Counted from the first letter of the stretch, positions 15,097 through 24,256 are shown. The stretch is DNA of 40,614 nucleotides from Methanomassiliicoccaceae archaeon (GCA_016281925.1 JAEEJP010000070.1:1-40614); one strand, 5' to 3'. Numbers and translations: made by a program. The notes: generated by a model from the sequence alone, not told the origin.

Positions 15097-17553
15097 TCAG
15101 GCGCCGCTTCCGCGCTTCCTGAGGATGAGGAAGGCAGCCAGCGCCACGAGGACCAGGGCTATTATTGCTATCGCGATGTAGAGCATCGTGCTGTCGCCGG
15201 AAGAGAGGGATTTGCCCTGCACATTGTATGCGGCGATGCTCCCCGAAGTCTTTTCCGCGGAGACGTCATAGTATCCGGCTTCGTTCTTGACGAGATATGC
15301 GGCAGGTTCGGTGTCGGAGATTTTGCTGTATTTGACGTCCGTGCCGCCGATGACGGTCTCGGCATCGGCAAGATACAGGGATCCGGTTCCGGATTCGTCG
15401 TACTTGTATTCGTAAGAGCTTCCCTTGATCATGCTGCTGCTGTCGGCTTTGGCGACGACGTCGGCGAACTCCGTCATGGAGCAGCTCCCGCGGTCGGAGA
15501 TTCTGTAAGAATCTATCTTCATCGAGTTCCCCGAAGACGCAGAGAGATCGACGGCCGAGAAATCTGCCAGAAACGCCACGTCCGAGTCGAAGCTGGCATC
15601 GGCCATGGCTATCTTCTCGGCGTAAGCGGTCCTGCCCGTTCCGGTGGACCAGGAGTTCCTTTCGACGTCGGCTTTGACGGACAGTTTCATCTCCGCGGCG
15701 TCGGAAAGCCTGCTGGGATCCGTGAAATCGTCGGCGTAGGCGTCCACCATGAAGGTCTTGACGTCCACTTTCATGTTCTTCGTGATGATTTCGCCGCCGT
15801 TGATGCCTTTGGAATCTGAGGTGAGGACCTTAGTGTATAGGACTGCTGAGCCGGAGAAAGACGGGGAGACTGTTCCGGCGAGTCTGATCTTTTCGGTGGG
15901 CCTGTCGGCGGCGATCTTTATGTCGAGGGACGACTGGAAATTCTTCCTGTCATTTCCGGTCAATGACAGTTTGGTCTCTTTGTAGTTGATTCCTTCGACC
16001 CCTTCGGCTGAGAACAGGTCCAGCGTTCCGACGCTGATGTCCCCTTTTATGGTGGCTCCGTTCAGATAATCAAGGATTGCGGCCTTGTAGTCTGCATCGA
16101 CATGCGGGATGCGGTCTCCGTATCCCCTGTCATTCCCGTCGATCCTGACGAACTTGAGGATGCTGAAGACGTTCTTTCCGTTGGTGGACAGGCTTTCGCT
16201 GAATCCGGTGAGTTTCAGCGTCTCTTTGGCGTTCTTGCCTTCGGCCTGCAGGTCCAGCTTGGAAAGGGATCCCTTGAACGAGGTTCCTGTGCTGCTGACA
16301 TCTGTGCGCAATTCGAATCCTGAGGCGTCGAATGCTATGTTTCTGGCTATGCCGTCGGCGGCGACCGGTCCGCTGGCCTTCACAATTCCGGCCTGGATGC
16401 TGGATGTCCCGGAGATGGAGGCATCGGAATCGGTAAGGGCATCCATGACGGCCTGAGGGCCGTTGAGGATGTTGGATACGACGATGTCGATGATCTTATC
16501 CCCTCTGCTGGAGAATTCGAATTTTAGGTCCTGGAATTCGGCGCTCTGTCCGGATGCTCCGGCTGCGGAGCCCGCATTCCTGACGATCAGGCTGCCGGCG
16601 CTTCCGGTGATCTCCGCTTTCGAGAGGGATATGCTGGCGTTCAGGGAGAGGTTACTGCAGTTTATGTTGCCCTCGCCTGAGCCGATGCTCATCCCGAGCT
16701 TCAGGCCCTTGCTCGCCTGGCTGGAAACCAGGGTGATGCTGGCATCGGAGATGGTCGTTCCCTTGCCAGAAGCCTTGGCGATCTTGATGGAGGCGTCTGC
16801 GTCAGGATACACCATATTGCCGTAAAGGTAGTCGACGATCTTGGCCGCGTAGTTCTTATCCAAGACCAGCCCGTCGAGGTTGTTCTTGAGGCTCCTGTAG
16901 AATCCGTCAAGGTTGTAGCTGATTTTCGCTTCGGCGGCCGGGGAGCCGCTGCCGGAATAGATTCTGTACTCGCTGGAATCGGCGATGCTCATGTATCCGT
17001 CGACATAGACGCTGATGTTTACGGAGCCTTTCAGACCTTTGGAAGGGTCGAACGTCCCGGAGGCTGGGTCATAGAACCCGGTGTTCTCTTCCTTCGCATC
17101 GATGGTGACGGATTTGTCGGTGAATAATTTGCAGCCGCCCTGCATGTATATGCCTGAAATGAAGACTTTATCGGCGAGGAGCTTGAAGTTGGTGCCGTCT
17201 TTGTTGACGATCTTCACGTTCCCGTCTATGAAGAGATTATCCACGGCAAGAACGGAGGAGTTGGAGAAATTCAGGACAGCACCGTTCTTGAGGACGAGAT
17301 CGGCGAACGCCCCGCTTCTGCTGACGTCGTAGCTGCTGGATATCACTTTTGCGTAACTGGACGGTTCTTCGACCAGGATCGCGGAGATAAGACTGAAAGC
17401 GGACGAGAGCGTCTCGTCCACATCCAATGTCTCCTCCCCGCTGCCTGCCGCATCGGCCGTGTCGGAGCAGACGGCCGCGGCAGAAAGCACGAAGATGGCG
17501 GCGGCGATCGCCGCTATCCATTTGGAATTGCTGTCGTTCATGATGCTTGTCAT
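15097..17553 (-). CDS. Large secreted, membrane-anchored surface protein of unknown family
   Basis: About 818 residues. A signal peptide is visible (basic/polar start, then WIAAIAAAIFVLSAAAVCS with a likely cleavage after ADA). The C-terminus has one membrane helix (LYIAIAIIALVLVALAAFLIL) followed by RKRGSGA, so the bulk faces outside. The exterior part is rich in Ser, Ala, Asp, Gly and short beta-like stretches, without a domain I recognise. I prefer the ATG at 17553 over the one at 17583: the TATA element at 17594-17606 would start transcription near 17574, after the first ATG. An adhesin or S-layer-associated role is likely but unproven. Confidence 0.75.
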   Translation of the reverse strand: MTSIMNDSNSKWIAAIAAAIFVLSAAAVCSDTADAAGSGEETLDVDETLSSAFSLISAILVEEPSSYAKVISSSYDVSRSGAFADLVLKNGAVLNFSNSSVLAVDNLFIDGNVKIVNKDGTNFKLLADKVFISGIYMQGGCKLFTDKSVTIDAKEENTGFYDPASGTFDPSKGLKGSVNISVYVDGYMSIADSSEYRIYSGSGSPAAEAKISYNLDGFYRSLKNNLDGLVLDKNYAAKIVDYLYGNMVYPDADASIKIAKASGKGTTISDASITLVSSQASKGLKLGMSIGSGEGNINCSNLSLNASISLSKAEITGSAGSLIVRNAGSAAGASGQSAEFQDLKFEFSSRGDKIIDIVVSNILNGPQAVMDALTDSDASISGTSSIQAGIVKASGPVAADGIARNIAFDASGFELRTDVSSTGTSFKGSLSKLDLQAEGKNAKETLKLTGFSESLSTNGKNVFSILKFVRIDGNDRGYGDRIPHVDADYKAAILDYLNGATIKGDISVGTLDLFSAEGVEGINYKETKLSLTGNDRKNFQSSLDIKIAADRPTEKIRLAGTVSPSFSGSAVLYTKVLTSDSKGINGGEIITKNMKVDVKTFMVDAYADDFTDPSRLSDAAEMKLSVKADVERNSWSTGTGRTAYAEKIAMADASFDSDVAFLADFSAVDLSASSGNSMKIDSYRISDRGSCSMTEFADVVAKADSSSMIKGSSYEYKYDESGTGSLYLADAETVIGGTDVKYSKISDTEPAAYLVKNEAGYYDVSAEKTSGSIAAYNVQGKSLSSGDSTMLYIAIAIIALVLVALAAFLILRKRGSGA

Positions 17554-17593
17554 AAATACACCATTAGAGTGGTGGATTATCATCGGATGGAGG

Positions 17594-17606
17594 ATATAAA
17601 ATATGT
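17594..17606 (-). promoter_or_regulatory. TATA element of the surface-protein gene
   Basis: The minus-strand run ACATATTTTATAT lies about 45 bases before the chosen ATG at 17553. It decides the start of that gene. Confidence 0.5.
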
Positions 17607-17734
17607 TTCGAATGAAACCAATGGAGAATATGATGCGTGACGGTTTTTTGGCACTCGCATCTGGGTCCCGGCAGATGCATCGGAATCTGTTCTGATGGAT
17701 GGAAGAAAAGATGCGGGAGCCCGGACGGCCCCCT

Positions 17735-18010
17735 TCAGAGTTTTATGAAGATATAAGCGATTGCCGCCAGATGTATCAGGAGGAAGACATAGACAAGCTT
17801 GAACTTCGCTTTTTTGGTCTTATGCCTGGCCATCTGCATCCCCGCGGCGGCGCCGAAGGGCCCGACCAATGCCCATGCCAGAAGCACGGATTCTTTGGTC
17901 CTCCATTTCCCGCTTTTGGCTTTGTGTTTGTCCGAAACGTACATCCCCAGCGCGACGATGTTTATGATGACATAAACAGCCGCAATCAGCATCAATGTGG
18001 TCTGGCTCAT
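17735..18010 (-). CDS. DUF1294 family small membrane protein
   Basis: A 91-residue protein with hydrophobic segments at both ends and in the middle, around the conserved DUF1294 core: YVSDKHKAKSGKWRTKES, then LVGPFGAAAGMQMARHKTKKAKF. The function of the family is unknown. It overlaps the flavodoxin gene upstream by four bases (ATGA), so the two are co-transcribed. Confidence 0.85.
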   Translation of the reverse strand: MSQTTLMLIAAVYVIINIVALGMYVSDKHKAKSGKWRTKESVLLAWALVGPFGAAAGMQMARHKTKKAKFKLVYVFLLIHLAAIAYIFIKL

Positions 18011-18411
18011 AATCTCTCGATGAAATCGTCGACCGACTTCGGGAAGCCCTTGTCATTCATCTCCGGCTCTTTCTTGTTGAAGAAAACCGCGTCCGGAATG
18101 CCCAGCGTTTTGGATACCGCCGAGCACTGTCTGCTCCCTTTCTCGTCGTTGTACATGCAGCATATGAAAAGCTTCACGTCCTTTCCATTAAGCTGCCCTC
18201 TGTTCTTGCCGATGAATTCCGCGACCTGCTTGTAAGGCTTTCCGGCATGTATTCCGGTCCCGAAGACCACCGTCTGATACATGCTCAGATCGATCTCCGT
18301 GATGTCTTTGAGGTCGTAGCTGTCGCCGTCGGAATTCTTGGCGATGTATTTCGCCACCCTTTCGGTGTTCTTAGTGAACCCTGAGGCGTATAAGACCGCC
18401 GTCTTGACCAT
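18007..18411 (-). CDS. Flavodoxin
   Basis: A 134-residue FMN-binding electron carrier of the flavodoxin fold. The start VLYASGFTKNTERVAKYIA is the FMN phosphate loop, and FGTGIHAGKPYKQ is the second flavin loop. It is closest in style to the small flavodoxin-domain proteins related to protoporphyrinogen oxidase HemG. It is divergent from the HxlR regulator, whose operator-like palindrome lies in the shared upstream region, so it may be an HxlR target responding to redox or electrophile stress. Confidence 0.85.
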   Translation of the reverse strand: MVKTAVLYASGFTKNTERVAKYIAKNSDGDSYDLKDITEIDLSMYQTVVFGTGIHAGKPYKQVAEFIGKNRGQLNGKDVKLFICCMYNDEKGSRQCSAVSKTLGIPDAVFFNKKEPEMNDKGFPKSVDDFIERL

Positions 18412-18483
18412 ACTATCCCTTCTTTGAGCGCAGGATGCCGCAGCTTCCGCGTCGCATCCCTTTGGATGGCGTATCGTTCCGAT

Positions 18484-18495
18484 GATATAAAATCG
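18484..18495 (-). promoter_or_regulatory. TATA element of the flavodoxin-DUF1294 operon
   Basis: The minus-strand run GATTTTATATCATC lies about 75 bases before the flavodoxin ATG, giving a leader of about 50 bases. Confidence 0.4.
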
Positions 18496-18522
18496 GTCGC
18501 AAAATGTTATTTAATATCATGT

Positions 18523-18537
18523 ATGATACTGTATCAT
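18523..18537. promoter_or_regulatory. HxlR operator-like palindrome
   Basis: ATGATAC-T-GTATCAT is a perfect seven-base inverted repeat that overlaps the HxlR start codon. A second inverted repeat, ATCAT-GT-ATGAT (18517-18528), overlaps it. A TATA-like TTATTTAATA at 18508-18517 would place transcription start right at the palindrome, so binding would block the gene's own transcription. This is the GTATGATAC style of site known for HxlR-family proteins. Confidence 0.6.
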
Positions 18538-18910
18538 GAACGACAAGGCCCCCGGATACTGCCCGGTCAATGCCGCCATGTCTGTGATCGAGGGAAGATG
18601 GAAGCCAACCATACTTTGCATGCTTTCCAGGAACGGAGGCATGAGGTTCTCGGAGCTCCAGAGGAGGATAGGGGGCATAACATCCAGGATGCTTTCGAAG
18701 CAGCTCAAAGAGCTGGAATCCGACGGAATGGTCGGGAGGTCTGTGTCGCCGTCCGGGAAACTGAAGGTGACATACTCCATAACAGCGAAAGGGGAATCCA
18801 TATGCCCAATCCTGATCGAGCTTTCCAAATGGGGCGTCGAGCATCAGATGGCGGAAGTCATCGTCCCGGAACCCGAAGCTTCTCCGAAGAATCCGGGCAG
18901 ACCTATTTGA
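18536..18910 (+). CDS. HxlR family transcriptional regulator
   Basis: A 124-residue winged-helix protein. The family signature is clear: CPVNAAMSVIEGRWKPTILCML with Cys 9 near the N-terminus (a redox-sensing residue in several relatives), MRFSELQRRIGGITSRMLSKQLKELESDGMV as the helix-turn-helix, then the wing (KLKVTYSITAKGES). It is divergent from the flavodoxin operon and has an operator-like palindrome over its own start. Autoregulation and control of the flavodoxin are likely. The P-loop protein gene follows 28 bases later on the same strand. Confidence 0.92.
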   Translation: MNDKAPGYCPVNAAMSVIEGRWKPTILCMLSRNGGMRFSELQRRIGGITSRMLSKQLKELESDGMVGRSVSPSGKLKVTYSITAKGESICPILIELSKWGVEHQMAEVIVPEPEASPKNPGRPI

Positions 18911-18917
18911 ATTAAGT

Positions 18918-18936
18918 TAACGTTCATTGAACGTTA
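18918..18936. promoter_or_regulatory. 19-base perfect palindrome before the HPr-kinase-like gene
   Basis: TAACGTTCA-T-TGAACGTTA is a perfect nine-base inverted repeat ending two bases before the ATG at 18939. It differs from the HxlR-type palindrome, so it would be a site for another regulator or a 5'-UTR hairpin. Confidence 0.5.
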
Positions 18937-18938
18937 CC

Positions 18939-19877
18939 ATGGCATACGAAGTAAAGATCATCGATCCGGACCGCTCATCAGAGCTGCGCAGAAAAGCGCT
19001 TGCAACAAACTGCTACAGCTCCAAAGCGGACATCAACGGGATCTGCGTCGAGCTTTTCACCCCTAACAAGAAATACGCCGAGATGTGGACCGACAATTTC
19101 TACCACATGTCCGACCGCGTCCGCGCCCATGCCAGGATTTTCTGCATGACGGATCCGGAAACCGATCTGCACGTCGAATACGACTATGTGAATTCGGTCG
19201 CTTTCCTATTCAATTTCGACTATTACGGGTGGGTCAAGAGCATCGCTCTCGGGCTCGCGGGGAACATCCTGGAGGAGCAGGGCATATTCGCCGTCCACGG
19301 GGCCGCCCTGGACATGGACGGCATCGGGGTGACTCTCATCGCCCCGTCGAAGACCGGCAAGACCACACAGTCCTGGGGGCTTCTGAGGAAGGACAACACA
19401 TATCTCATCACCGACGACTGGTATTTCGTCGAATTCGGCAGCGGACGCCCGACCGCAACCGGTTCCGAAAAGAACTGCTATATAGACGCCGACATCGGAG
19501 ACGTCTGGGAGGAATACAGGCCTCTCGTCAGCAGCGTGGAGTTCGACAACAAAGGCCGCGGGATCGGGAACGTCAGATGGGTTGCCGGAGAGGGTTCCGT
19601 GATCGACAGGACGTCCATGAGGTTCGTCCTCCTCCTGAAGAGAGATGCCAGCGACCCGTCCATCATCAGAAAGATGGGGACCGGCGAAGCCTTGGAGTAT
19701 CTGTCTTCCAACGATTTCTGCAATCCACATCAGCTCGTCAGGGACCCGAGGAGGGTGAAGATGCGCACGGAATTCTTCAGGAGATACCTGTCCCACTGCA
19801 CCGTTCTTATGGTCAACACCACTTGTCCGGCGGAGGAAACCCAGAGACGCATCAGAGAGGCTCTGGATTCATTCTGA
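18939..19877 (+). CDS. HPr-kinase/PEPCK-like P-loop protein
   Basis: A 312-residue protein. The middle has VHGAALDMDGIGVTLIAPSKTGKTT: a Walker A (APSKTGKT) right after an HGA strand, as in the HPr kinase/PEP-carboxykinase fold. A DDW motif (LITDDWYFVE) follows about 25 residues later. I see no HPr in the window, and archaea of this group are not known for a PTS, so the substrate is probably something else. I use the ATG at 18939 (MAYEVK); a TTG at 18927 falls inside the palindrome. The 3' end overlaps sfsA by nine bases on the other strand. Confidence 0.65.
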   Translation: MAYEVKIIDPDRSSELRRKALATNCYSSKADINGICVELFTPNKKYAEMWTDNFYHMSDRVRAHARIFCMTDPETDLHVEYDYVNSVAFLFNFDYYGWVKSIALGLAGNILEEQGIFAVHGAALDMDGIGVTLIAPSKTGKTTQSWGLLRKDNTYLITDDWYFVEFGSGRPTATGSEKNCYIDADIGDVWEEYRPLVSSVEFDNKGRGIGNVRWVAGEGSVIDRTSMRFVLLLKRDASDPSIIRKMGTGEALEYLSSNDFCNPHQLVRDPRRVKMRTEFFRRYLSHCTVLMVNTTCPAEETQRRIREALDSF

Positions 19878-20588
19878 GTATCTGTGCGGGATGCCGGCGC
19901 GTCCGATGGAGATGCTGTCTTCGGCCACGTCGCATCCGCACACCATTATTTTCACTCCGTTCCTCTCGGCTATCTCCATCTCTTCGCCGAACTCCCTGTG
20001 CGTAGCGTAGTTCGGGACGAATTCCTTCATCCCGCCCATCTGGACAACAAGGGCGAGGCATGCTTCGTACCCGTCTTCGACGCACTTCACAAGTCCTTTC
20101 AGATGTTTCACCCCTCTTTCGGTGGGAGCATCCGGGAACATGCAGATGCCTTCCTTCTCAAGCGTCACGCCTTTCACTTCGATGAAGATCTTCCTGTCTC
20201 CGGATTCAACGTAAAAATCGAATCTCGAATCCCCGCGGGTACGTTCCGGGAACACTTTCGGATTCTTTCCGAAGAGATCCGAAGATCTGATGTATTCGCC
20301 GAAGACTTTGTTAGGGGCCTGGGAGTCGATGTTTATGAGCAGATCGCCTTTGTAAGCGGCTATGAGGTCATATGCCGTCTTTCTGGACGGGCTGGAAGAC
20401 TTTTCCAGTATGATTCTAGCGCCCTCCGCGAGTATCTCCCTACATCTGCCGGTGTTCTTCACATGGGACATTATGATTGGGCCGTAGGGGACCCCTTCCG
20501 GATCGGTCAGACGCACTTTCGCCACGAAACGGTTGGGACGCTCTATGAAAATGCCTTTGACTGTGCTGCTGTATTTCATGTATATCAT
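19869..20588 (-). CDS. sfsA: SfsA family DNA-binding/nuclease-like protein
   Basis: About 239 residues, matching SfsA length. The signature blocks are RPNRFVAKVRL at the start, HVKNTGRCREIL, RFDFYVE, FIEVKGVTLEKEG and FPDAPTERGVKHLKGL. SfsA (sugar fermentation stimulation protein) has an OB-like and a PD-(D/E)XK-like domain, and its real role is unclear. The longer ORF begins at 20639, but the family begins at about the MKYSS methionine, so I take the ATG at 20588 (20579 is also possible). Confidence 0.9.
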   Translation of the reverse strand: MIYMKYSSTVKGIFIERPNRFVAKVRLTDPEGVPYGPIIMSHVKNTGRCREILAEGARIILEKSSSPSRKTAYDLIAAYKGDLLINIDSQAPNKVFGEYIRSSDLFGKNPKVFPERTRGDSRFDFYVESGDRKIFIEVKGVTLEKEGICMFPDAPTERGVKHLKGLVKCVEDGYEACLALVVQMGGMKEFVPNYATHREFGEEMEIAERNGVKIMVCGCDVAEDSISIGRAGIPHRYSE

Positions 20589-20732
20589 ACACTCATCAGG
20601 TTCATTCGAGCGAGCTTTATCTGGGACGCAGTCCGGCACCGAGCATCCGGCCGCCGCTCTCGAACAGCGCCAGACCTCTGAACTCCAGGCGCATCTCGAA
20701 ATCTTCCAAACTTAAGACCTGTACCGTCTGAT

Positions 20733-20932
20733 TTAGACCTTTGGTGAGCTAGAGTCCCTCGCCCCCTTGATTATTCCGGGCGAGATACCCTTATTCGCCG
20801 CTATCGACTTCTCCTTCTGTATGTCGATTATGTCCATCATGATGAAACTGCCCATAAATGCGGCCACTACGGAGGAAAGCACACCGACGAAGCAGTTTGA
20901 CGGCGGAACCGGAGCCCCGCCATTTCTGGCAT
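20733..20932 (-). pseudogene. Small membrane protein ORF, one base short (frameshifted)
   Basis: If one base is restored in the run of four C/G at about 20915-20918, the strand reads MPEMAGAPVPPSN, a membrane segment (FVGVLSSVVAAFMGSFIMM) and a charged tail ending in SSPKV, 66 residues in all. As given, the ATG frame stops after 21 codons. The start lies ten bases after the stop of the leucine-rich-repeat gene upstream. The reconstruction is mine and the family is unknown. Confidence 0.35.
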
Positions 20933-20941
20933 GCCCCTTCG

Positions 20942-21979
20942 TCAGATGTAGTAGTAATACAGGGTTGTGTCCTCGGTTATGGGCCCGAAGACCACTTCGG
21001 AGTTCGCATCGTCGATGACGTAGATCTGAAGCATGCCGACGTCGTATTCGGCGGAGTGGTACTCGCCGTCTATGCCGTCCATGGAGATCACGATGCTCTT
21101 CCCTATGTCAATCCGTAGGCCTGGATCACCTGGTCAAAGCGCTCGCCGTAAGCGACGGTCAGCACGTTGCCGTCGGCCGACACTTGGGTCCCGTACGGGC
21201 CGTGAAGCTCTTCCCGCTGACAGACCCGTATCTGGCTACGTTCTTGGTTACGGTGACGGTGAATTCCTTGGGGATCTCCCTGAACTCGGCGGTGTAAAAT
21301 GCGTCGAAATAGGCCGCAGCGACATCCGGGACCCATCCCGCGAACTCATAAGAGAACGTGTCGGTCGGCTCCTTTTCCAGTCCTTCGTGCATCGGCATCC
21401 TGCCCTTCATCACAAACGTCGTGTCGGCGAGGACCCCGGCGCCGTCCAGCCAGGAGATCTCGAAGGACTCGTACAGAATACCGTCCCCGGATCCGGTGAA
21501 GATCCTTCCCGCAAGCGAAGCGGCATCGGCAGACAGCTCCATGTCCCCGCTGTAGAATGACACCGGGAAGGCGTCCCTTCCTACGCTCTGCAGGGAATTG
21601 GAGAACCTGATGTAGGCCAGCGAGCCGATGCTATCAAAGGCCTGGACTCCTGCGGATTCCGCGGAGAGCAAGCTCACCTCCTTCAGGCTTCCGCAGTCAT
21701 AGAAGGCATAGGCCCCAACAGACCCCACGGCCCATTCGGACCCGCCGTAGTTCATAGTTCCGCCAATCCGGACGGGGCTGTTCTCGTACCCGATTATCTC
21801 TACGTATTGATTGTATGCGTTGGTTACTTTGTAGCTGATATCATCGACGACAATTAATCGCCGTTCGAAATCGCCTCGGCGTCATCCGCGGCGGACACGG
21901 CCGCCAGGGCGAGCGGCGCCAGGGCCATCATGGCGGCGGCCCGGACGCCGGCCGCCCACATTCCTGAGATGCATTTCAT
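20942..21979 (-). pseudogene. Secreted leucine-rich-repeat (BspA-like) protein, three frameshifts
   Basis: The start at 21979 gives a signal peptide (MKCISGMWAAGVRAAAMMAL, cleavage after about DDAEA). A first frameshift falls near 21855. The next frame holds a BspA-like repeat unit (GAYAFYDCGSLKEVSL and related) and an InlB-like segment (EFAGWVPDVAAAYFDAFYTAEF). A second frameshift falls near 21190 and a third near 21110, and the last frame ends TLYYYYI and TGA at 20942-20944. All three are repaired by adding one base. About 345 residues result. A purine-rich site (GAGGGG) precedes the start. It is either a true pseudogene or an assembly error. Confidence 0.7.
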
Positions 21980-22358
21980 GGGTGCCCCTCGCGTTGCGTT
22001 ATATTAACAAGGGTGCAGGGCGGCGTAATCCGTCAGGCTGCCGCATGGCCTTCCGGAGTTCCCCCCGACGTTTCCCAGGGCCTACATGTGAAGATACCCT
22101 CCCTGCCGTATCCCCGACGGGAGGCTAATATTTATTTCCCGCATCGCAACACGCCCTTCCGCCGGTTCTGGACGCCACCACCGAAAGGCATCTCCCCCTC
22201 GTTTCTCCGACCGCCCGCTTCGCCGGGGTATCGTCTGCCTACTCCGGCTATGACATAGGGTTGGCCAACCAATTCAAATGGGCTCACCTTTAATCTCATG
22301 CCGGAAGGTGCTATGCGATGCGATCCATGAGATGGCCGGGCATAGCCCCGATCTGCCT
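21980..22358. other. Gene-free stretch between the two LRR genes
   Basis: About 380 bases. A minus-strand TATA-like GTTAATATAACG (about 21995-22007) probably serves the LRR gene starting at 21979. A second AT-rich element (TAATATTTATTT, about 22125-22136) has no clear gene after it. GGTTGGCCAACC near 22260 is a 12-base palindrome. I see no ORF or RNA I can support. Confidence 0.5.
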
Positions 22359-23389
22359 TCATTCTTTCCCAGAACCAGCAGAATGACTCCCTTTGACGAT
22401 CTCCGCCCCTTCCGGGACCCAGCCCATCCATTCTATCCTGTCTCCTTCGACGTATATGGTCCTGAGGCTTTCGCAGCCTTCGAACGCATCCTCCGACACA
22501 AAATAGACTTCAGAAGGAATGTTGACGCTCTCCAGACCGCTGCAGCGCTGGAATGCTTTCTCCCATATCGCCAGGACCGTACCCGGAAGCCTCACCTCCC
22601 TGAGCTTCGGACAGTCCAAAAAAGCGGAATTGTTGACATCGCGGATGCCCTCCGGAATCGAGACCTTTTCAAGGGACCCGCATCCTCCGAGAACGGCATA
22701 TTCCAGCTGATCGAATCCCGGGGGAATGTCGAAGACTTTCAGGCTGGAGCAATTGGCGAAGATTCCGGCCCCAAGGATTCCAGCCTGTCCGGGAGAGCGA
22801 CATCCTCCAGCGAATAGCAGCAGAAGAACGCGTACATAGGTATGCTTCTGACCCCCCGCGGAATGCGGATGGTTCTGAGGCTCTCGCACCATTCGAAGGC
22901 TCCGCTGCCTATCTCCCTGAGGCCGCCGGGCAGAGCTATGCTCTCCAAGCCCCGGCAATATGCGAATGCATCCGGCGCGATGCGCTCCACCGCATCCGGG
23001 ACGGAATACGAGCTTCCGGCTTTCCTCTGGGGATATTGGATCAGCGTTTTCATATCCCTGGAGAACAGCACGCCGTCAACCGAACGGTACGCCGGATTCC
23101 CGGGATCCACGGAGAACTCCTCCAGGACCCCCTCGTCCCCCACGAAGAAAGCGTTCTCGGACAGATCGGCCAATGTCGAGGGGATCTCGAAGCGTTTTAT
23201 CAGAGGGCAGTCCTGGAAGACGAAACTTCCTGCCGACTCCACGCCCTCCGGGATCCTGACCTCCTCCAGCGCGGAGCATCCGCTGAAAGCGCCGTCCCTG
23301 ATATGCCTCACCTTTCCGCCGAGCTCCAGAACCCTCATCCCGCGGCCGCGGTATTCTCCGCTCCGGACCGTCTTCCTGTCTACTTTCAT
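22359..23389 (-). pseudogene. Leucine-rich-repeat (BspA-like) protein, one frameshift
   Basis: About 343 residues once repaired. Repeats follow the BspA pattern: DGAFSGCSALEEVRIPEGV, PDAFAYCRGLESIALPGGL, SGAFEWCESLRTIRIPRGV and, after the break, GIFANCSSLKVFDIPPG, SAFLDCPKLREVRLPGTV, KAFQRCSGLESVNIPSEV, DAFEGCESLRTIYV. The frame changes in a run of four C (plus strand, 22769-22772); one extra base joins the two halves exactly between repeats. No signal peptide is visible, so it may be cytoplasmic or exported by another route. A TATA-like element about 30 bases upstream fits the start at 23389. Confidence 0.75.
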
Positions 23390-23482
23390 GCCCGTGGGAT
23401 GGCTGAGCCTTTATTTCAGGCATTATGGCCTCATTCTGCCGGATGAAACCGTGCCGGAGCCGGCAGCTTTCCGCGTAACGGG

Positions 23483-23496
23483 ACATATTTTTTAAT
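23483..23496 (+). promoter_or_regulatory. TATA element of the vWA gene
   Basis: ACATATTTTTTAAT is centred about 28 bases before the ATG at 23518, implying a leaderless mRNA. Confidence 0.5.
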
Positions 23497-23517
23497 CAGC
23501 GCTACGATTCGCTTCGC

Positions 23518-24159
23518 ATGGATCAGTCCCTGATGGAATTGGTATTCATACTCGACAGAAGCGGAAGCATGAGCGGCAAGGAGAGCGATACCATCGGCGG
23601 CTTCAACTCTCTGATCGAGAAGCAGAAAAAGGAAGAAGGCGACGCTCTGGTCACCGTAGTCCTCTTCGACGACCAGTACGAGCTTCTCTACGACAGGATT
23701 TCTCTCAAGGAAATCCCCGAGATGACGACCAAAGAGTACTACGTAAGAGGATCCACCGCGCTCCTGGATTCCGTCGGAAAGACCATAAACAGCATCAAAT
23801 CGAAGCAGGACGGGACCGACGAGGCTTCGAAGCCCGGAAAGACCATGTTCGTGATAATAACGGACGGCTACGAGAACGCCAGCCGCGAATACAGGCGCAG
23901 CACCATAAAGAATCTGATAGAAACCCGCAAGAAAGAGAACGACTGGGAGTTCCTGTTCATAGGGGCCAACATAGATTCTGTCACCGAAGCTGAGTCCCTC
24001 GGAATAGATGCCTCCCGCGCGGCCAACTTCAGAACGGATGCGGCAGGCGCCAGCTCCATGTTCGCGGCCGTCGGGAATGTGGTGGCTGAAGTCAGAAGAA
24101 GCAAGGACAAGACCAGCGAATCCATATCGGACGACTGGAGCAAGGACATCAAATCCTGA
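23518..24159 (+). CDS. von Willebrand factor A domain protein
   Basis: A 213-residue single-domain vWA protein. The metal-ion-dependent adhesion site is complete: DRSGS near residue 13, the threonine in RGSTALLD near residue 81, and ITDGYEN near residue 117. No signal peptide or membrane segment is seen, so it is cytoplasmic. Such stand-alone vWA proteins often work with AAA or TerD-like partners, but none is adjacent. It sits alone between the LRR gene and a convergent flavin reductase. Confidence 0.85.
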   Translation: MDQSLMELVFILDRSGSMSGKESDTIGGFNSLIEKQKKEEGDALVTVVLFDDQYELLYDRISLKEIPEMTTKEYYVRGSTALLDSVGKTINSIKSKQDGTDEASKPGKTMFVIITDGYENASREYRRSTIKNLIETRKKENDWEFLFIGANIDSVTEAESLGIDASRAANFRTDAAGASSMFAAVGNVVAEVRRSKDKTSESISDDWSKDIKS

Positions 24160-24235
24160 TCTGAACCGGCCCCGGGAATCCCAGGGCCGCCCTTCTCTTT
24201 TATCAGAGCCCGGGAATCCCGGCAAAATAAGATGG

Positions 24236-24252
24236 CGGGCCTCGACGGCCCG
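24236..24252 (-). terminator. Hairpin between convergent vWA and flavin reductase genes
   Basis: CGGGCC/GGCCCG with a five-base loop, four bases past the flavin reductase stop. On the minus strand a T-rich stretch follows a few bases later. Confidence 0.5.
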
Positions 24253-24256
24253 AGTT

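Noticed and set aside
22278-22817. Plus-strand ORF of 179 codons after a TATA-like element at 22125
   Set aside because: Nearly all of it is antisense to the LRR gene, whose repeats are clear.
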